Shown here piece after piece: positions 26,301 to 41,300 of a stretch of 64,000 bases of DNA (positions are counted from its first letter, which is position 1; every line of letters begins with the position of its first letter). The position numbers were made by a program, and so were the translations under genes. Origin of the DNA: Sipunculus nudus (lineage: Eukaryota > Annelida > Sipuncula > Golfingiida > Sipunculidae); assembly GCA_026874595.1 (NCBI GenBank), contig CM049309.1, positions 17,440,576 through 17,504,575 of the forward strand, in the 5' to 3' direction. The notes under the pieces are model-generated. The model worked only from the letters and a program-made list of their open reading frames with translations, was not told where the DNA came from and made no database searches.

Positions 26301-29300
26301 TTGATTTTGGGATCAATCCATGCAAGATTTCTCGAGATATTTAAGAATTTGTGTGATTTTCCCCAAAATTGGACCTATTCAAGGTCAAGGACACTCTCCT
26401 AGTCAAGGTCATGATCTCATTTTAAATAGGCATCGTCCTCTCACCCATATCTATACATATACAAAGTTTGGTAAAGATCCGTGAAATATTTTTTGAGTCA
26501 TTGCGCCAACAAGATTTATATGCGGCAGCGCTGGCGGTGGCGGCGGGGGGACTGGTGTGAAAACATGGTATCCCCCAATTTTGTCTGGGGATACAATTAT
26601 CATCTCAGGAACTAATTTTTGGACAGATGGCTCCTGTGACCTTCGGCGGCTCCTGTGACCTTCGGCTTTGACCTTGTGACCTCACAATTGACAGACGTGT
26701 TACTCTATTGGCAGGGGATCTGTATGTGCAAGTTAAATGTCTGAGATGAAATGTTTGAGTGAAAATGCATCCACAATCTTTTAAAAGATGTGTCCTGTGA
26801 CCTTGACCTTTGACCTCATGACCCAAAAATCAATTCGGGTCTTGCTTTTCCAATGGGACATATACAAGTCAAGTTTGAAATCTATACATCAATAAAAGCA
26901 GGAATTATCATCTCAGGAACTAATTTTTTGACAGATGGCTCCTGTGACCTTCACCTTTGACCTTGTGACCTCAAAATTGATAGGGGTCTTCCTCTATTGG
27001 CAGATGAACTATATGTGCAAGATGAAAGGTCTGAGATGAAATGTTTGACTGAAAATGCATCCACAATCTTTTAAAAGATGTGTCCTGTGACCTTGACCTT
27101 TGACCTCATGACCCAAAAATCAATCCGGGTCTTGCTTTTCCAATGGGACATATACAAGTCAAGTTTGAAATCTATACATCAATAAAAGCAGTAATTATCA
27201 TCTCAGGAACTAATTTTTTGACAGATGGCTCCTGTGACCTTCACCTTTGACCTTGTGACCTCAAAATTGATAGGGGTCTTCCTCTATTGGCAGATGAACT
27301 ATATGTGCAAGATGAAAGGTCTGAGATGAAATGTTTGGCTGAAAATGCATCCACAATATTTTTAAAGATGTGTCCTGTGACCTTGACCTTTGACCTCATG
27401 ACCCAAAATCAATTGGAGTCTTGCTTTTTCAATGGGACATATATAAGTCAAGTTTGAAATCAATACATCAATAAAAGCAGGAATGATCATCCAGAAACTA
27501 ATTTTTTGACAGATAGCTCCTGTGGCCTTGACCTTTGACCTTGTGACCCAAAATTGATATGGATCATCCACTATTGGCAAGTGAGCTATATATTCAAGAT
27601 GGAAGACCTGGGATGAAAGTTTGGCTTAAAATGCATCCACAGTATCTTTAAAGATGCGAGTCCAGTGACCATGACCTTTGTCCTCATGACCCTAGAACCT
27701 ATAGGGTTCTTACTTTTAGTAAGTCACGTTTGAAATCCATATGGCTATCAACACTGGAGATATCATAACAGGTGTGTGATTTTCACCAAATATGGACACA
27801 TTAAAGGTCAAGGCCACTCTCATGGTAAAGGTCATGACCCAAATGTAAATAGACCTCATCCCATAACCTATCTCTCTACATGTGCATAATATGAAAGAAA
27901 TCTGTCCATTAGTTTTTGACTTATAATGCTTACAGTACCGTCAAGTGGATATTATGGGGGTATTAATAAGCGTAAAAACAAGAAAAGGATAAAAGGTGGC
28001 GCCACCAGTTTCTGGTATATCACAAGGCTATCCAAGATTTTCGGTCACCTTGATTTTTGGACCAGTCCATGCAAGCTTACTTGAGATATTTAAGAATTCG
28101 TGTTATTTTCAGCAAAAATGGACCTATTCAAGGTCAAGGTCTCTCTCCTAGCATAGGTCATGATTCCATTTAAAATAGGCTTTGTCCCCGTACCTATATC
28201 TATACAAATGTAAAGTTTGAATAAGATCAGTGAAAATTTTTTTAGTTATCGCGCTCACAAGGTTTTTCTGCGGCGCCGGCGCCAGCAGGACCATCGTGAA
28301 ACCATAGTATCCCAACTTTGTCTGTGAATACAATAATTCTCCACCATACTGACCATGCGGCAATTAGTTAAACACTATTAAACATACTATTACAAATTAA
28401 TAATATACACATATAGACTAAAACAGTTTGTATTTAATCAATACCATAACTTATTTTGTTATCTTTAGTACCTTAGAAGGTCAAAATAAACACTTTCAGA
28501 AAAGAAAATTATTGTTATAAAGTGGGGAGAAGCACATAAGAATGTGTGGTTAATCGAGAAAAACATTTTTATTAATTTCAAGAACAGCAAACCTCAAGAT
28601 TTTGAAAGAAAAAGTGACACTTCAGTCATTGGCAAACTAGCTGTGATTAGGGTTTATAGAACTCTAACATGGTTAGATAGCTAAGCATTTCATTCAGTAA
28701 AAAGTTCAAGGAAAGTGCTGTTCACACTGATCTTTATGAGAATATTCAACCTGAATGTTTAACAATTTGTGCAAAAAAAAGTCCTCACAAGCCACTAAGT
28801 TAACCAGACTGTTGTGTTTCATATGGTAATATGGTTTCACCTCCGTAAGTGGTGGCTTGTGAAGCATGGTGACATAAGGATGGATTTGTGGGTCAATGTC
28901 CTGTATTGGTTGCTTTGAATGCATTTTATGCTATGACTCCTGGGCAAAGTCTTTACCACAAGGGTGTGCTCTTACCACCCAGGAGTGAATGGGTACTGGT
29001 CATGGGCAGCAGCCAAAATTTAGAACAAATAGCCTTCAAGCATTTGTTCTAGCAGCCTGGGTTGAATGCTCCCCAGGGAACTGAGAAAAGTTACAAGAAC
29101 AAAGGCCCAAGATACCAGGAAGGCAAAGTGTAAAAGTCTGAGGAGACAGACATTGATGGTAATATCAGATTATAAACCCCACCTTTACCTTTGACCTTTA
29201 AAAATCATATCTTAATCCACCATATTATACTGATTGTAACCAGAACTAAGCAAATTTCATGAGCAACCGAACCTGGCAGTACTGGGTAGACAATTTTAGA

Positions 29301-32300
29301 CTTGATTACCTGTTAGGCATTACAAGAATTCAGTGATTTGGCAGCACCCCTAACATATAAACAGGCAGATGGCAAATGATTCAATACAAGCACAAACTGG
29401 GTTTAGTCAAAGCTCATTATTCTTTCAAGGAAAGAAGTAGATCTTGTAGAATCAGGGGCATAAAAAAAATCTTGGAAATAAAAAACGCATGCTTAATACC
29501 GAAATACAATGCCAGATTTTTCTACTTCAGACTACACCACTACAGCCTAAGATTTCAAAGTTTCTACATCATATCTTTCCCCCTTTAAAATTCCAGCCAC
29601 ATTTTCTTAAATCTTAAGTTGACAAGAAAAAAAGTCTGTTTTAAAATCAGAAAATAATATAAATACAGACTGACTTGACTACTCAAGAATTCCCATCAGT
29701 TGATATAGTACTGAGAAAATTGGGAATTGTGGGGAATGAAAGAAACCATATACAGTGAAACTTTGATAGTAACGACCACCTCAATAAAGTGGTCACATTT
29801 GCGAGTAGGTCATCTAAGCAAGGTTCTATATAAAGAGCAGAATAGAAAAATAGAAACAGGACCAGTAATAGGTGATCACTGTTTTGAAGTGGTTGCGAAC
29901 CTAGTGATCATTACGGGAGGCTTTACTCTTTTTATAAGAAAAATTATTTGTTAGAAGAACAAGGCCTACAGGCCTAATGCGAACCTGTGCATATGGATAT
30001 ACACCAGGTATAACGCTTCAATGCTGAACCACTACTTTTCATATATATGAACAATGCAAGAACTAAACATTTTGAACAAGAAACAATACACAAACATCAC
30101 TGCTGAAATTCTGGCATGGGTGCACACAACGAAAAAATTTTTGTAGGTGGCACCACCAGTCTTGTATACAACAAAGCTATTTGACATGTATAAATATGCC
30201 CAATTTCAGGCTGATATATCAAATTTCTCCGTAGAATTAGGCAGGCACATACACTTTGCAAAAGTCATTGTAATTGTGGATGGCGACACCTGTCTTGTGA
30301 ACGAGAATGCCATTAAAGACACATAGACAGGTCAGAATATCAGGCCAATACATCAAACTTACCTTAAGTCTGATGCACGGGGCTGACCAGGCTTAGGTGA
30401 GAAAGGCTGTTGCTCCAAGTGTACTGTGACAAATTACTGGCTCAGGCTACTGCACTGAGTGAACTCTTGACCTGCACCTGGCTAGACTGAGTGAACTTTT
30501 GACCTGTACCTGGCTGCACTGAGTGAACTCTTGACCTGTCACATAATCTGACACAGTTGGCAGTCTGCCAAAGCTATGAATAAATCCAGGCTGACCTTTT
30601 TCCTATTGCCAAATCTGAAATAGTAGCCACACAATTGCATAAGCTCACGGATTGGCTCCATATGCAGCCCTGAGTGGCATGACACCCATGAGGTGATCAC
30701 ATGATACTCATGAGGTGATCACATGCTACCCATGAGATGATCACATGCTGCCCATGAGGTGATCACATGCCTTGTGCTTGGCTGCTTGACTGAACTGTTG
30801 ACCTATATTTGGCTGCACTGAATGAACTCTTGATCTACTGCCAAATCTGAAACAGTTGGCAGTTTCTCAACCTATTCAAGAAACACACACAATCTTGGTC
30901 TGTTATGTAACTCCAACACAAATCATTTGAACAAACTTGAGAGGGCTCTGGGATCATTTCTGTAAAATATTGAACAATTTGGCTGGACAGTTTACAAGAA
31001 GAAGAATTTTAAAGTTTTTTTCAGCTTTTCCCTGTAAAATCTGAGTATATGCAGATAGCAAAAATAAGCTGAATCCATCAACATATGATATGTGACAGAT
31101 AATTGCATAAAATTTGGGGATTGAAGCTCCTGCTATTCCTGAGAAATTATGAGTTAGTGTACAGATGATATGTAATATCATAAATCTACATTTTTTAAAA
31201 GCTTTAAAAAAAGATTCTTGTCAATATTTTCCATAGATAACCTGAAATCTAAATGTCTAGAGACATGATGTAATGGATGCTGATAAACTGGTGCTAGGCT
31301 AGATGTATCTGCTTCACACAGCTAACATATATGGTAAAATGACTCAATTCAATCTTTATAATTCAGCCAAAATTCATTCTTTTGAACCATAAAAGACAAT
31401 TAGGATAAGAATTATTCAGGGAATTGTTCTTACAAAATATTAAACAAACTGGCCTCAGTATCATCAGTCGAAAAACGTTTTGTAGGTTTATAACTCATAT
31501 GGGAAAAAACAGCAAAATGGCAAATTTCAGATCCCATAACTCAGCCAAAAGTCACTAAATTGAGACCATTTGAACAAACTTGAATTATCAACATCTAAGG
31601 ATAATTAATGTGTGAGATTTAAGAATTTGGCCCAGTGATTTTTGATAAGAAGATTTTTGTAGCCACTTAGCTAACATGGGCTGTTATGGCATATGACTAA
31701 ATTAAGCTTCCCATAACTTTGCCAAAAGTCACTGAATTGAGACCATTTGAACAAACTTGAATTATCAACATCTAAGGATAATTTATGTGTGAGATTTAAG
31801 AATTTGGCCCAGTGGTTTTTTTTTAAGAAGATTTTTGTAGCCACTTAGCTAAAATGGGCTGTTATGGCATATGACTAAATTCAGCTTCCCATAACTTAGC
31901 CAAAAGTCACTGAACTGAGACATTTCTGTGCGATATTAAACAATTTGGCCATATCCTTTCAGAGAAGAATTAATTTGTAGCTGTCAGTATGATACTGGCA
32001 CTGATGACCCCTGTACAAAAAAGGCCGATGCAGGTGGCGCTACCAATACCTCAATTTCAGATATGACTCATGTGACCAACATTGGCATAAAATTTGGTGA
32101 TGATAGCTCAAGCCATTTCCGAGATTGTAATTTTAGTATGCTTTTTTGGACAGATGACTAAGTTCAACTTCCTGTAACTCGGCCAAAAATCACTGAACTT
32201 AAACCATTCCAATAAACTTGAGAGAGATTGTTCCAGGAATCATTTCTGTAAAATATTGGACAAATTGGCTATACAGATTCAGAGAAGAAGATTTTTCAAG

Positions 32301-35300
32301 CTTTTTTAGCTTTTTCCCTATAAAATCCAAGAAAATGCAGTTAGCCAAAAATTAAGCAAAATCCGATAGACTTTTTAGATGACTAATTTTATGCATAAAA
32401 TTTTGTGATGCTAATTCTTGCCGTTTTCAAGAAAGTATGGGTTAACGTACAGACGACGGACGACGGACGCCTGACGACGCCACACCATCGCATAAGCTCA
32501 CAGGTTCGCTAAAAAAAAGTGAAGCAACACTGCACAGCAGAGAAGAAGGAAACTGCAAATAGGTTTGTTTTAAATTGGGAAAAACAGGTTATGAAAATAG
32601 GTTTGGGAAAGTGAACTCAAACTTGAAATGGGAATACAATACTCAGCTCTGAAGACACTCTAAAAAGGAGAAAGTATAACATTTAATATGATAACATAAA
32701 TGAAACAAATTAATATTGCAGAGAGCATTCAGCTCAGCATGAAACTTCTGCATTTTTATGTGAGTGTTTTATCCATTATAAAAACAAATCTCAAGCTTTA
32801 AGGGATTTCAAGGGTTCATTTACAAAAAATAAGGACCTCAATTTTGACAAAGCTGGGAACCTGGGGTAAGTTAAAATTGTTCAGTTGCAATTTAATTCCA
32901 ATTCAGTTCCAATTCAAGACTTTCATGAAATTCAAGAATTACAATTCAGTGTGTTGTTTAGACTTGGTGGGTAAAGATCTTAGCAGTAAAAAATGTAATA
33001 CAAGTAGCCCTGGGCTTAAACAATAAAAGTTGGCAGCAGATGAAAGACCCACTACATAAGGTCACATAACTGCTGTACCTTCGGTTGAGGGCCCTGGACC
33101 TATCGTTATCAAATCTTTCTGAAAACTTCTACAGTGAATATATATTTGGCCCCTGGAGATTAATGTCTGTCTAGCAGAGACATATCATGGGGCATGAAGG
33201 TCCATGTATGAACTAATCCAATTCTATCTCCAAACAAGTGGAAACACTCTTGTTTTTATATTTTTGCTCCAACCATATATGTGTTAATATATGTTTGTAA
33301 CTGGACAAAATGGAAATAAGTTGTAGGTACATTAAAACACAAGGACAATAGTTTAATTACGTACCACCATGAAGGACTCTGTCGGAGGACTGGATGCCAA
33401 ATAGAAGTCTTGTATATGGAGTTTTGCAGCTGAAAAAGAAAGTGTTCTGTGAAATTATGCACATTTCATTAGGCTTTACACTCCTCACGCAATGGCAAAG
33501 CACAGCAGTTGTTCCAGATCTCCTTAAATTTCAATCTCTGCTTTGTAAAGCAAAGCTGGGTTTCACCACCAGGGCAAAATATTATAATCAAACCAATGAC
33601 AGTGCGATGAAGCGTTGTGTATCCAACTCCAAGTTTAAATAAGTGACACCCAGATTTCATTGGTTTGATTCTTGGCCCTGTGCCAGCCCTGGTGTTGAGC
33701 CCCTGAAAAAGTTGATACACAAAGCAGCAGTTATGACAAAGGAGATCAGGAATGACTGCAGTGTATAACCACTTCATGAGGAGAGTTCATAAGCTTCCTT
33801 TGATGTTGGTTTCAAATGCTGGTGTATGTTAATCACTGCAAGTGACCTGTGTAATGTAATGCTCAGCTAACAGACACAGGCTTCACACTCAAATACTTGT
33901 AGTTCTGTGACATACTTACCTTTAGTTTTAAAATGGTTGAACCTGAATTGGGAGATAATATATGAAATTTGCATAACAGCAGTGACTCAAGGGCAATGTT
34001 TCTCACCTTTGACAGTATAAACTTTACTACCAGTAGAATGAACAGAAACTGAGAGAATGGAAAACAAAAGAGACATACAGCACAGACAAATTGTAATGAG
34101 GGGATACAGATCAGAAATAAATGAGATAGTATGGGTTCACACATGGTGTTAGTATGCTAATGAGAACAAACCACAAGTATTCCTTATTTGGAAACTAGGC
34201 ATGCAAGGTATTGCAAAACAGCTGGCTGTCATGCATGTATATTTTGATGTACATTTCAAACAAAGGAAAAATTCACCACATGTAGGATACTGGATCACTG
34301 TATCACAGGAATGAGGTCACTGTGACCTTGTTCTAGGTTTGGTAGATTTCATAATGGCCTTTACAGACGTAAAACTAGACTATTATACCTGTAAAAATTA
34401 CATTAAAAATTACATTGATAATTACATAATCAAATAGTTTTTCCATTTGTTCTTATTACAAACTAGAAGTGGTCAGACAATGGTCTTCAGATGGCCCCAC
34501 ATTTCTGGTAGAGGTGTTAACATAGTTTACTAGATTACATATAGGTGAAAAGTCTAGGTTCAAGTTGAAACAAGTGACCCATGGGTCATGACGCTCAGCT
34601 GACTGGGAAGAGATTCATAAAAGGAAATTTTATCATCTGAATGGTAGTATATACCCATTAATATCCATGCAAAGAATCATGGTGATCTCTGCATTAGTTG
34701 TTTAGATACTTCAGCTTTTGTATCAAATTTTCCATTATTCTGTGGGATACTTCTGAGTCCTATTGCTTGAAGGATATGGGTAACAGAGACCTAATTTCAG
34801 GTTTCTACAGACACTTTTCATGGGTCTCCTTGCATGACAAGAATATAGATTCTAGGTCCAGTTGTTACAATTTGTGCCACCTTAACAGATGACAGCATCC
34901 TTAAAGGTCTCAAAAATAGAGACAAAAATTCGAAAAATTGAATAAAATATAGTCTTCAGAAACTGATGAAAAACTCCATAATCAATATCCATGCAAAGAA
35001 TCACAGTGATCTCTGCATTAGTTGTTCAGATACTTCATCTTTTGTATCAAATTTTCCATTATTCTGAAGGATACTCCGGAGTCCTATAGCTTGAAGGATA
35101 TGGGAAACAGAGACCTAATTTCAGGTTTCCACAGACACTTTTCATGGGCCTCCATGCATTACAAGAATGAAGAATCTAGGTCCAGTTGTTAAGATTTGTA
35201 CCCTGTTGACAGATAACAACAGCTTTAAAGGTCAGAAAAAATAGAGAAAAAAAATCATAACAATTTGAAAAAATAGAGGTGGCGCATCAAGTCGACAGAA

Positions 35301-38300
35301 ACTGATGGAACACCTCATGATCAATATGTATGCCAAAAATAATGAACATCAGTGTTGTAGTTATTGAGATACTGCAGTTTTTGTATCAAATTTTTCATTA
35401 TTCTGTTGGATATTTTGGAGCCATTCAGCTTAAAGGATATGGGTAACAGAGATCTAATTTCAGGTCTCCATGGACACTTTTCATGGGTCTCCCTGTCTGT
35501 CAAGAATGAGGATTCTTGGTCCAGTTGTTATGATTTGTGCCCTGTTAACAGATGTTCATATCTTTAAAGGTCTCAAAAATTGAGAAAAAAATTCTTAAAA
35601 ACACCGGAACAAATACAGATGGTGCCAACAGTCTGCAGAAACTGATGATACACTCAATGATCAATATCCATGCAAACACTTATGGTGACCTCTGCAGATA
35701 CTTCAGCTTTTGTATCAAATTTTCCATTATTCTGAGCTGTATTTTGGAATGCCATAGCTCAAAGGATATGGGTAACAGAGACCTAATTTCAGGTTTCCAT
35801 GGAGACTTTTCATGGGCCTCCCTGTGTGTCAAGAATGAAGATTCTAGGTCCAGTCGTTACAATTTGTGCCCTGTTAATAGATGAACATATTTTTAAAGAT
35901 CTCAAAAATAGAGAAATAATTCGTAAAAATTGAAAAAACAGGTGGCGCCACCAGTCTGAAGAAACTGATGAAACATCTCATGATCAATATGTATGCCAAA
36001 AATCGTGACCATCATTGATGTAGTTAATGAGATACTGAAGTTTTTGTATGAAATTTTTTACTATTCTGGGGGGGGTACTTTGGGGCCCCATAGCGTGACA
36101 AATATTGGTAACAGAGATCTAATTTCTGGTTTCCATGGACTTTTCATAGGTCTATCAGTGTGTCAAGAATGAAGATTCTAGGTCCAGTCTTTAAGATTTG
36201 TGCCCTGTTAACAGATGTTCAAATTTTTAAGGTCTCAAAAATAGAGAAAAAAATTCGTAAAAAATCGAAAAATACAGGTGGCTCCACCAGTCTGCAAGAA
36301 CTGATGGAACATCTCATATTCAATATGAATGCCAAAAATCATGACCATCAGTGATGTAGTTAATGAGATACTGAAGTTTTTGTATGAAATTTTTTACTTT
36401 TCTGGGGGGTACTTTGGGACCCTATAGCTCGAAGGATATGGGTATCAGAGACCTCATTTCTTGTTTCCAAGGAGATTTTTCATGGACTTCTCAGAATGTC
36501 AGGTTACAAGTTTCTTAGTCCAGCGGTTACGATTTGTGCCAGGTTAACGGGCGGACGGACAGACAGACGGATGAACGGACAGACAGACAGATGGATGACG
36601 GACGAAGGGTGAACGCTATAGCTCAGATGACTTAAAGTCAGCTCAGCTAAAAATGTGACAAACAGTATCAGGTTTTTATCCATATGCATGGGGGAATAAA
36701 ATCCTTTTGGTTAAATAATATTAAAGAAGATATGTCAGAAATAATGTGTGCAATAGAAAATCACCAATTGTGCTCTGCTGGCTATATTTGATTTTGAGCA
36801 AGTCTGTCTTTCAATAGGTCAGAAGCCCTCATAGGCACCAATGATCCCTGGAAAATTGGGGAAAGATCAAGTATATGTTGTTGATGCCTAATCAGCAATT
36901 GGCTGTGGCAGCCATACTGGAATTCCGACAGGTCTGTTTTTCAATAGGTCTGGAGCCCTCATATACTGTGGTTGCCTTTTTTTCGCAAGGGTTTTAATTT
37001 CCCGACATTCGTGAATGGGAAATAATCGTGAAAATCAAACCATTGGGAAAAATTGGCCAATTGAGTATGCATGTCCTTCTGATTCAGTGAAACCGATACT
37101 TTAGTTGAATGTTAGAACAGTGAGTACGGGACCATCGTTATATATAGGTAGAATATCACAAACTCATGACTTATTCTCATTTTATAATACAAACAGGTAC
37201 AGTTTTCCCAAAGATTTGATATTGGTACTGGTAAGATCGTGAAAATGAAACCCTCGCAAAACATTCAAAATGGAGAAATTGCAAAACTTTAGCCTCGCGA
37301 ATATGTATACCACAGTATACCATTCATCCCTGAGAATTTGGGAAAGCTGAAGTATGTTGTTATTGAGTTATTGTGCAAAAAAGAAAATCAGGGATTCTGC
37401 TGTGGTAACCATACTGGAATTCCAGCGTAATTCCAGGTCTGTAATTCAATAGGTATCAAGCCCTAAAATATACCAATCATCCCTGTGACTTTTGGAAAGC
37501 TGAAGTATATTGTTGTTGAGTTATCATGCGCGAAAGAAAATCAGCTATTGGGCTGTGGCAGCCATACTGGAATTCTGACATGTCTGTAATTCAATAGGTC
37601 TGGAGCACTCATTAGTACCAAACATCCCTGTGATTTGGGAAGCTGAAGTATGTTGTTGTTGAGTTATCATGCGCGAAAGAAAATCAGCTATTGGGCTGTG
37701 GCAGCCATACTGGAATTCTGACATGTCTGTAATTCAATAGGTCTGGAGCACTCATTAGTACCAATCATCCCTGTGATTTGGGAAAGCTGCAGTATGTTGT
37801 TGTTGAGTTATTGTGGGCAAAAGAAAGTGTCACTGACGGAAGAACAGAAGGAAGGACCCACATGGTGATCACTATAGGGCACCACTTGTCAAGTAGGGCC
37901 CTAATAAATCTATAATAAATTCATATAAAGGACCCATTAAACATTCATTCATATGTGCGACTATGCTAGGAATCTGTCAGTGGTTTCTATCATAAATAAA
38001 AAGAACCAGATGTGGTCGGACAATGGTCCTCAGAGGGCCCCGCGTTTCTGCTAGTGCTGGACTAGTTTGCATATGGGTGAAAAATTAAGTCAAATTTGAA
38101 AAATATCACAAACAGAAACAGGTTTTTATCAATATGCATGAGAAAAAATCATACTTGATTAAAGAAGATATGTCTTAAATAATGTGTGCAATAGAAAATC
38201 ACCGGATGTAGTCTGTTAGCCATATTTGATTTTGAGCAAGTCTGTAATTCAATAGGTCTGGAGCCCTCATTGGGACTAATGATCCATGTAAATTTGGAAA

Positions 38301-41300
38301 AGCTGAGGTATGTTGTTGTTTAGTTATCATGCCCGAAAGAAAATCAGCAATTGGGCAGTAGCGGCCATATTGAAATTCCAACAGGTCTGTAATTCAAAAG
38401 GTCTGGAGCCCTTACAGGTACCAATCATCCCTGTGAATTTGGGAAAGCTGCAGGAGGTTGTTGCTGAGTTATTGCACACGAAAAAAAATCAGCGATTGGG
38501 CTGTGGTGGCCATATATGAATTCAGACAGGTCTGTAATTCAATAGGTTTGGAGCCCTCATAGGTACCAATCCAGAAAGCTGCAGTAGGTTGTTGTTGAGT
38601 TATAGTGCATGAAAGACTAGATGTGTCGGAACGACACAAATGCCCCAACCTGGGGCAAATTAGAAACATTTGTTAAATTTTGTAAAAATGTTTAAAGTTC
38701 AGGAAGTGTTGTATGGTCAAAAGTAGGTCAACTGGGACGAAACGCGAACTCGATCTGTAACTGGTCATTATCTGCCTACACACCAAAAATCAGGCCAGTA
38801 TCTGTAGGCATTGTGAAAAAAAGTCCATATATGTGCATTTTTCATGAAAATTTCTGTCTTTCATGAAATTTTCTATGTTCAGGATCTGTCATATGGTGAA
38901 AAATAGGTTAACTGGGACGAAACGAGATCTCGATCTGTAAGTGGTCATTATGCGCCCACAGACCAAACATTAGGCCAGTATCTGTAAGCATTGTATTGCG
39001 AAACTAGAATATTAGCAAAAGTTGATAATCATTTATAAATTTAAATTGGAGAGGTATATACCATGTTTCATAACAATCCACCAAATGCTTCCTGAGGAAT
39101 AAGCTCCTGAGTTTTTTTCTATACTAAGCTCTGTGACCTTGAAAAGTAGGTCAAGATCACCCATCTTTGAACTTGACCAAGATTTTGTAAATATAATGCA
39201 ATAGCACTGAAGAAATGAAGTTCCTGCGTTGAATACCTTTGGAGATATCCTGCACAAAAGGCCAAAATTGAAAAAATCCGATGAAATTTCATTAAAAAAT
39301 CAGAAATTGCAGGTGGCGCCACCAAAATTGTGCAGCACATACAGACCATCAGTCCCAATGATCATAGAAAGTTTTGTGAAAATCCACACAATCATTCCTG
39401 AGATATAAACTTCTGAGTGTTTTTCTATAATCAGCTCTAAAATGCAGAAAAATGGGTCAAGGTCACCCATCTTCGAACTTGACCGAGATTTTATCGATAT
39501 ACATCTTCACTGATGAAATAAAATTCCAACGGTGAATCCTTTTAGAGATATCCCGCTCACAAGGTAAAAGTTAACAGACCCGGAACGGACGGACGGACGG
39601 ACACCAGACAGACAGATGGACAGACGGACAGCTTGGGTGATGACAATAGCCCATCAGCCTATGAGCTGAGGGCTAAAAACGGCTGTACATGTGTATTTGT
39701 CATGAAAATTTCTATTTTTCATGAATTTTTCTAAGTTTAGGAGCAGTAAAACGGTCAAAAGTAGGTCAACCGGGACGAAACGCGAACTCAATCTGTAACT
39801 GGTCGTTATCTGCCCACACACCAAAAATCAGGCCAATATCTGCAGGCATTGCGAAATAAAGTCCGTACATGTGAATTGTCATGAAAATTTCTATTTTTCA
39901 TGAAATTTTCTAAGTTTAGGAGCCATAAAACGGTCAAAAGAAGGTCAACCCTGACGAAACGCGAACTCCATCTGTAACTGGTCATTATCTGCCCACACAC
40001 CAAAAATCAGGCAAATATCTGCAGGCACTGCCAAAAAAAGTCCGTACATGTGTATTTGTCATGAAAATTTCTATTTTTCATGAAATTTTCTAAGTTTAGG
40101 AGCCGTAAAACGGTCAAAAGTAGGTCAACCTGGACGAAACGCGAACTCGATCTGTAACTGGTCATTATCTGCCCACACACCAAAAATCAGGCCAATATCT
40201 GCAGGCATGGCGAAAAAAAGTCCGTACATGTGTATTTGTCATGAAAATTTCTATTTTTCATGAAATTTTCTAAGTTTAGGAGCCGTAAAACGGTCAAAAG
40301 TAGGTCAACTGGGACGAAACGCGAACTCAATCTGTAACTGGTCATTATCTGCCCACACACCAAAAATCAGGCCAATATCTGCAGGCATTGCCAAAAAAAG
40401 TCCATACATGTGTATTTGTCATGAAAATTTCTATTTTTCATTAAATTTTCTAAGTTTAGGAGCCGTAAAACGGTCAAAAGTAGGTCAACTGGGACGAAAC
40501 GCGAACTCAATCTGTAACTGGTCATTATCTGCCCACACACCAAAAATCAGGCCAATATCTGCAGGCATTGCCAAAAAAAGTCCATACATGTGTATTTGTC
40601 ATGAAAATTTCTATTTTTCATTAAATTTTCTAAGTTTAGGAGCCGTAAAACGGTCAAAAGTAGGTCAACCGGGACTAAACGCGAACTCGATCTGTAACTG
40701 GTCATTATCTGCCCACACACCAAAAATCAGGCCAATATCTGCAGGCATTGCGAAAAAAAGTCCGTACAACTGTTTGATTTCGGAATGACGGAAGGACGGA
40801 CATGGGTAAAACTATATGCCCCGGCCACGTTGTGGCGGGGGCATAAAAATCAGCAATCAGGCTGTGGAGGCCATATTGGAATTCAGACAGGTCTGTTATT
40901 TAATAGGTCTGGAGCCCTCATAGGTACCAATCATACCTGTGAATTTGGGAAAGCTGCGGTATGTTGTTGTTGAGTTATTGCGTGCAAAAGAAAATCAGCG
41001 ATTGGGCTGTGGTGGCCATATTTGAATTCTGACAGGTCTTCTGTAATTCGACAGGTCTGGAGCTGTCATAGGTACCAATCATCCCTGTGAATTTGGGAAA
41101 GCTGCAGTATGTTGTTATTGAGCTATTGCGTGCAAAAAAAAATCAGCGATCGGGCTGTGGTGGCCATATTTGAATTTTGACAAGTCTGTTATTCGATAGG
41201 TCTGGAGCCGTCATAGGTACAAATCATCCCTGTGATTTTGGGAAAGCTGCAGAATGTTGTTGTTGAGTCATCGTGTGCGAAAGAAAATCAGCTATTGGGC

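Noticed and set aside
40408-40788. 126-codon open frame with internal repeats
   Set aside because: It arises because the 180-bp F5 unit is divisible by three, so the frame repeats; other F5 units break it.
39665-40790. Regular 180-bp direct repeats resembling a CRISPR-like array
   Set aside because: Adjacent long tandem units without unique spacers, in a eukaryotic intron; these are F5 core repeats.
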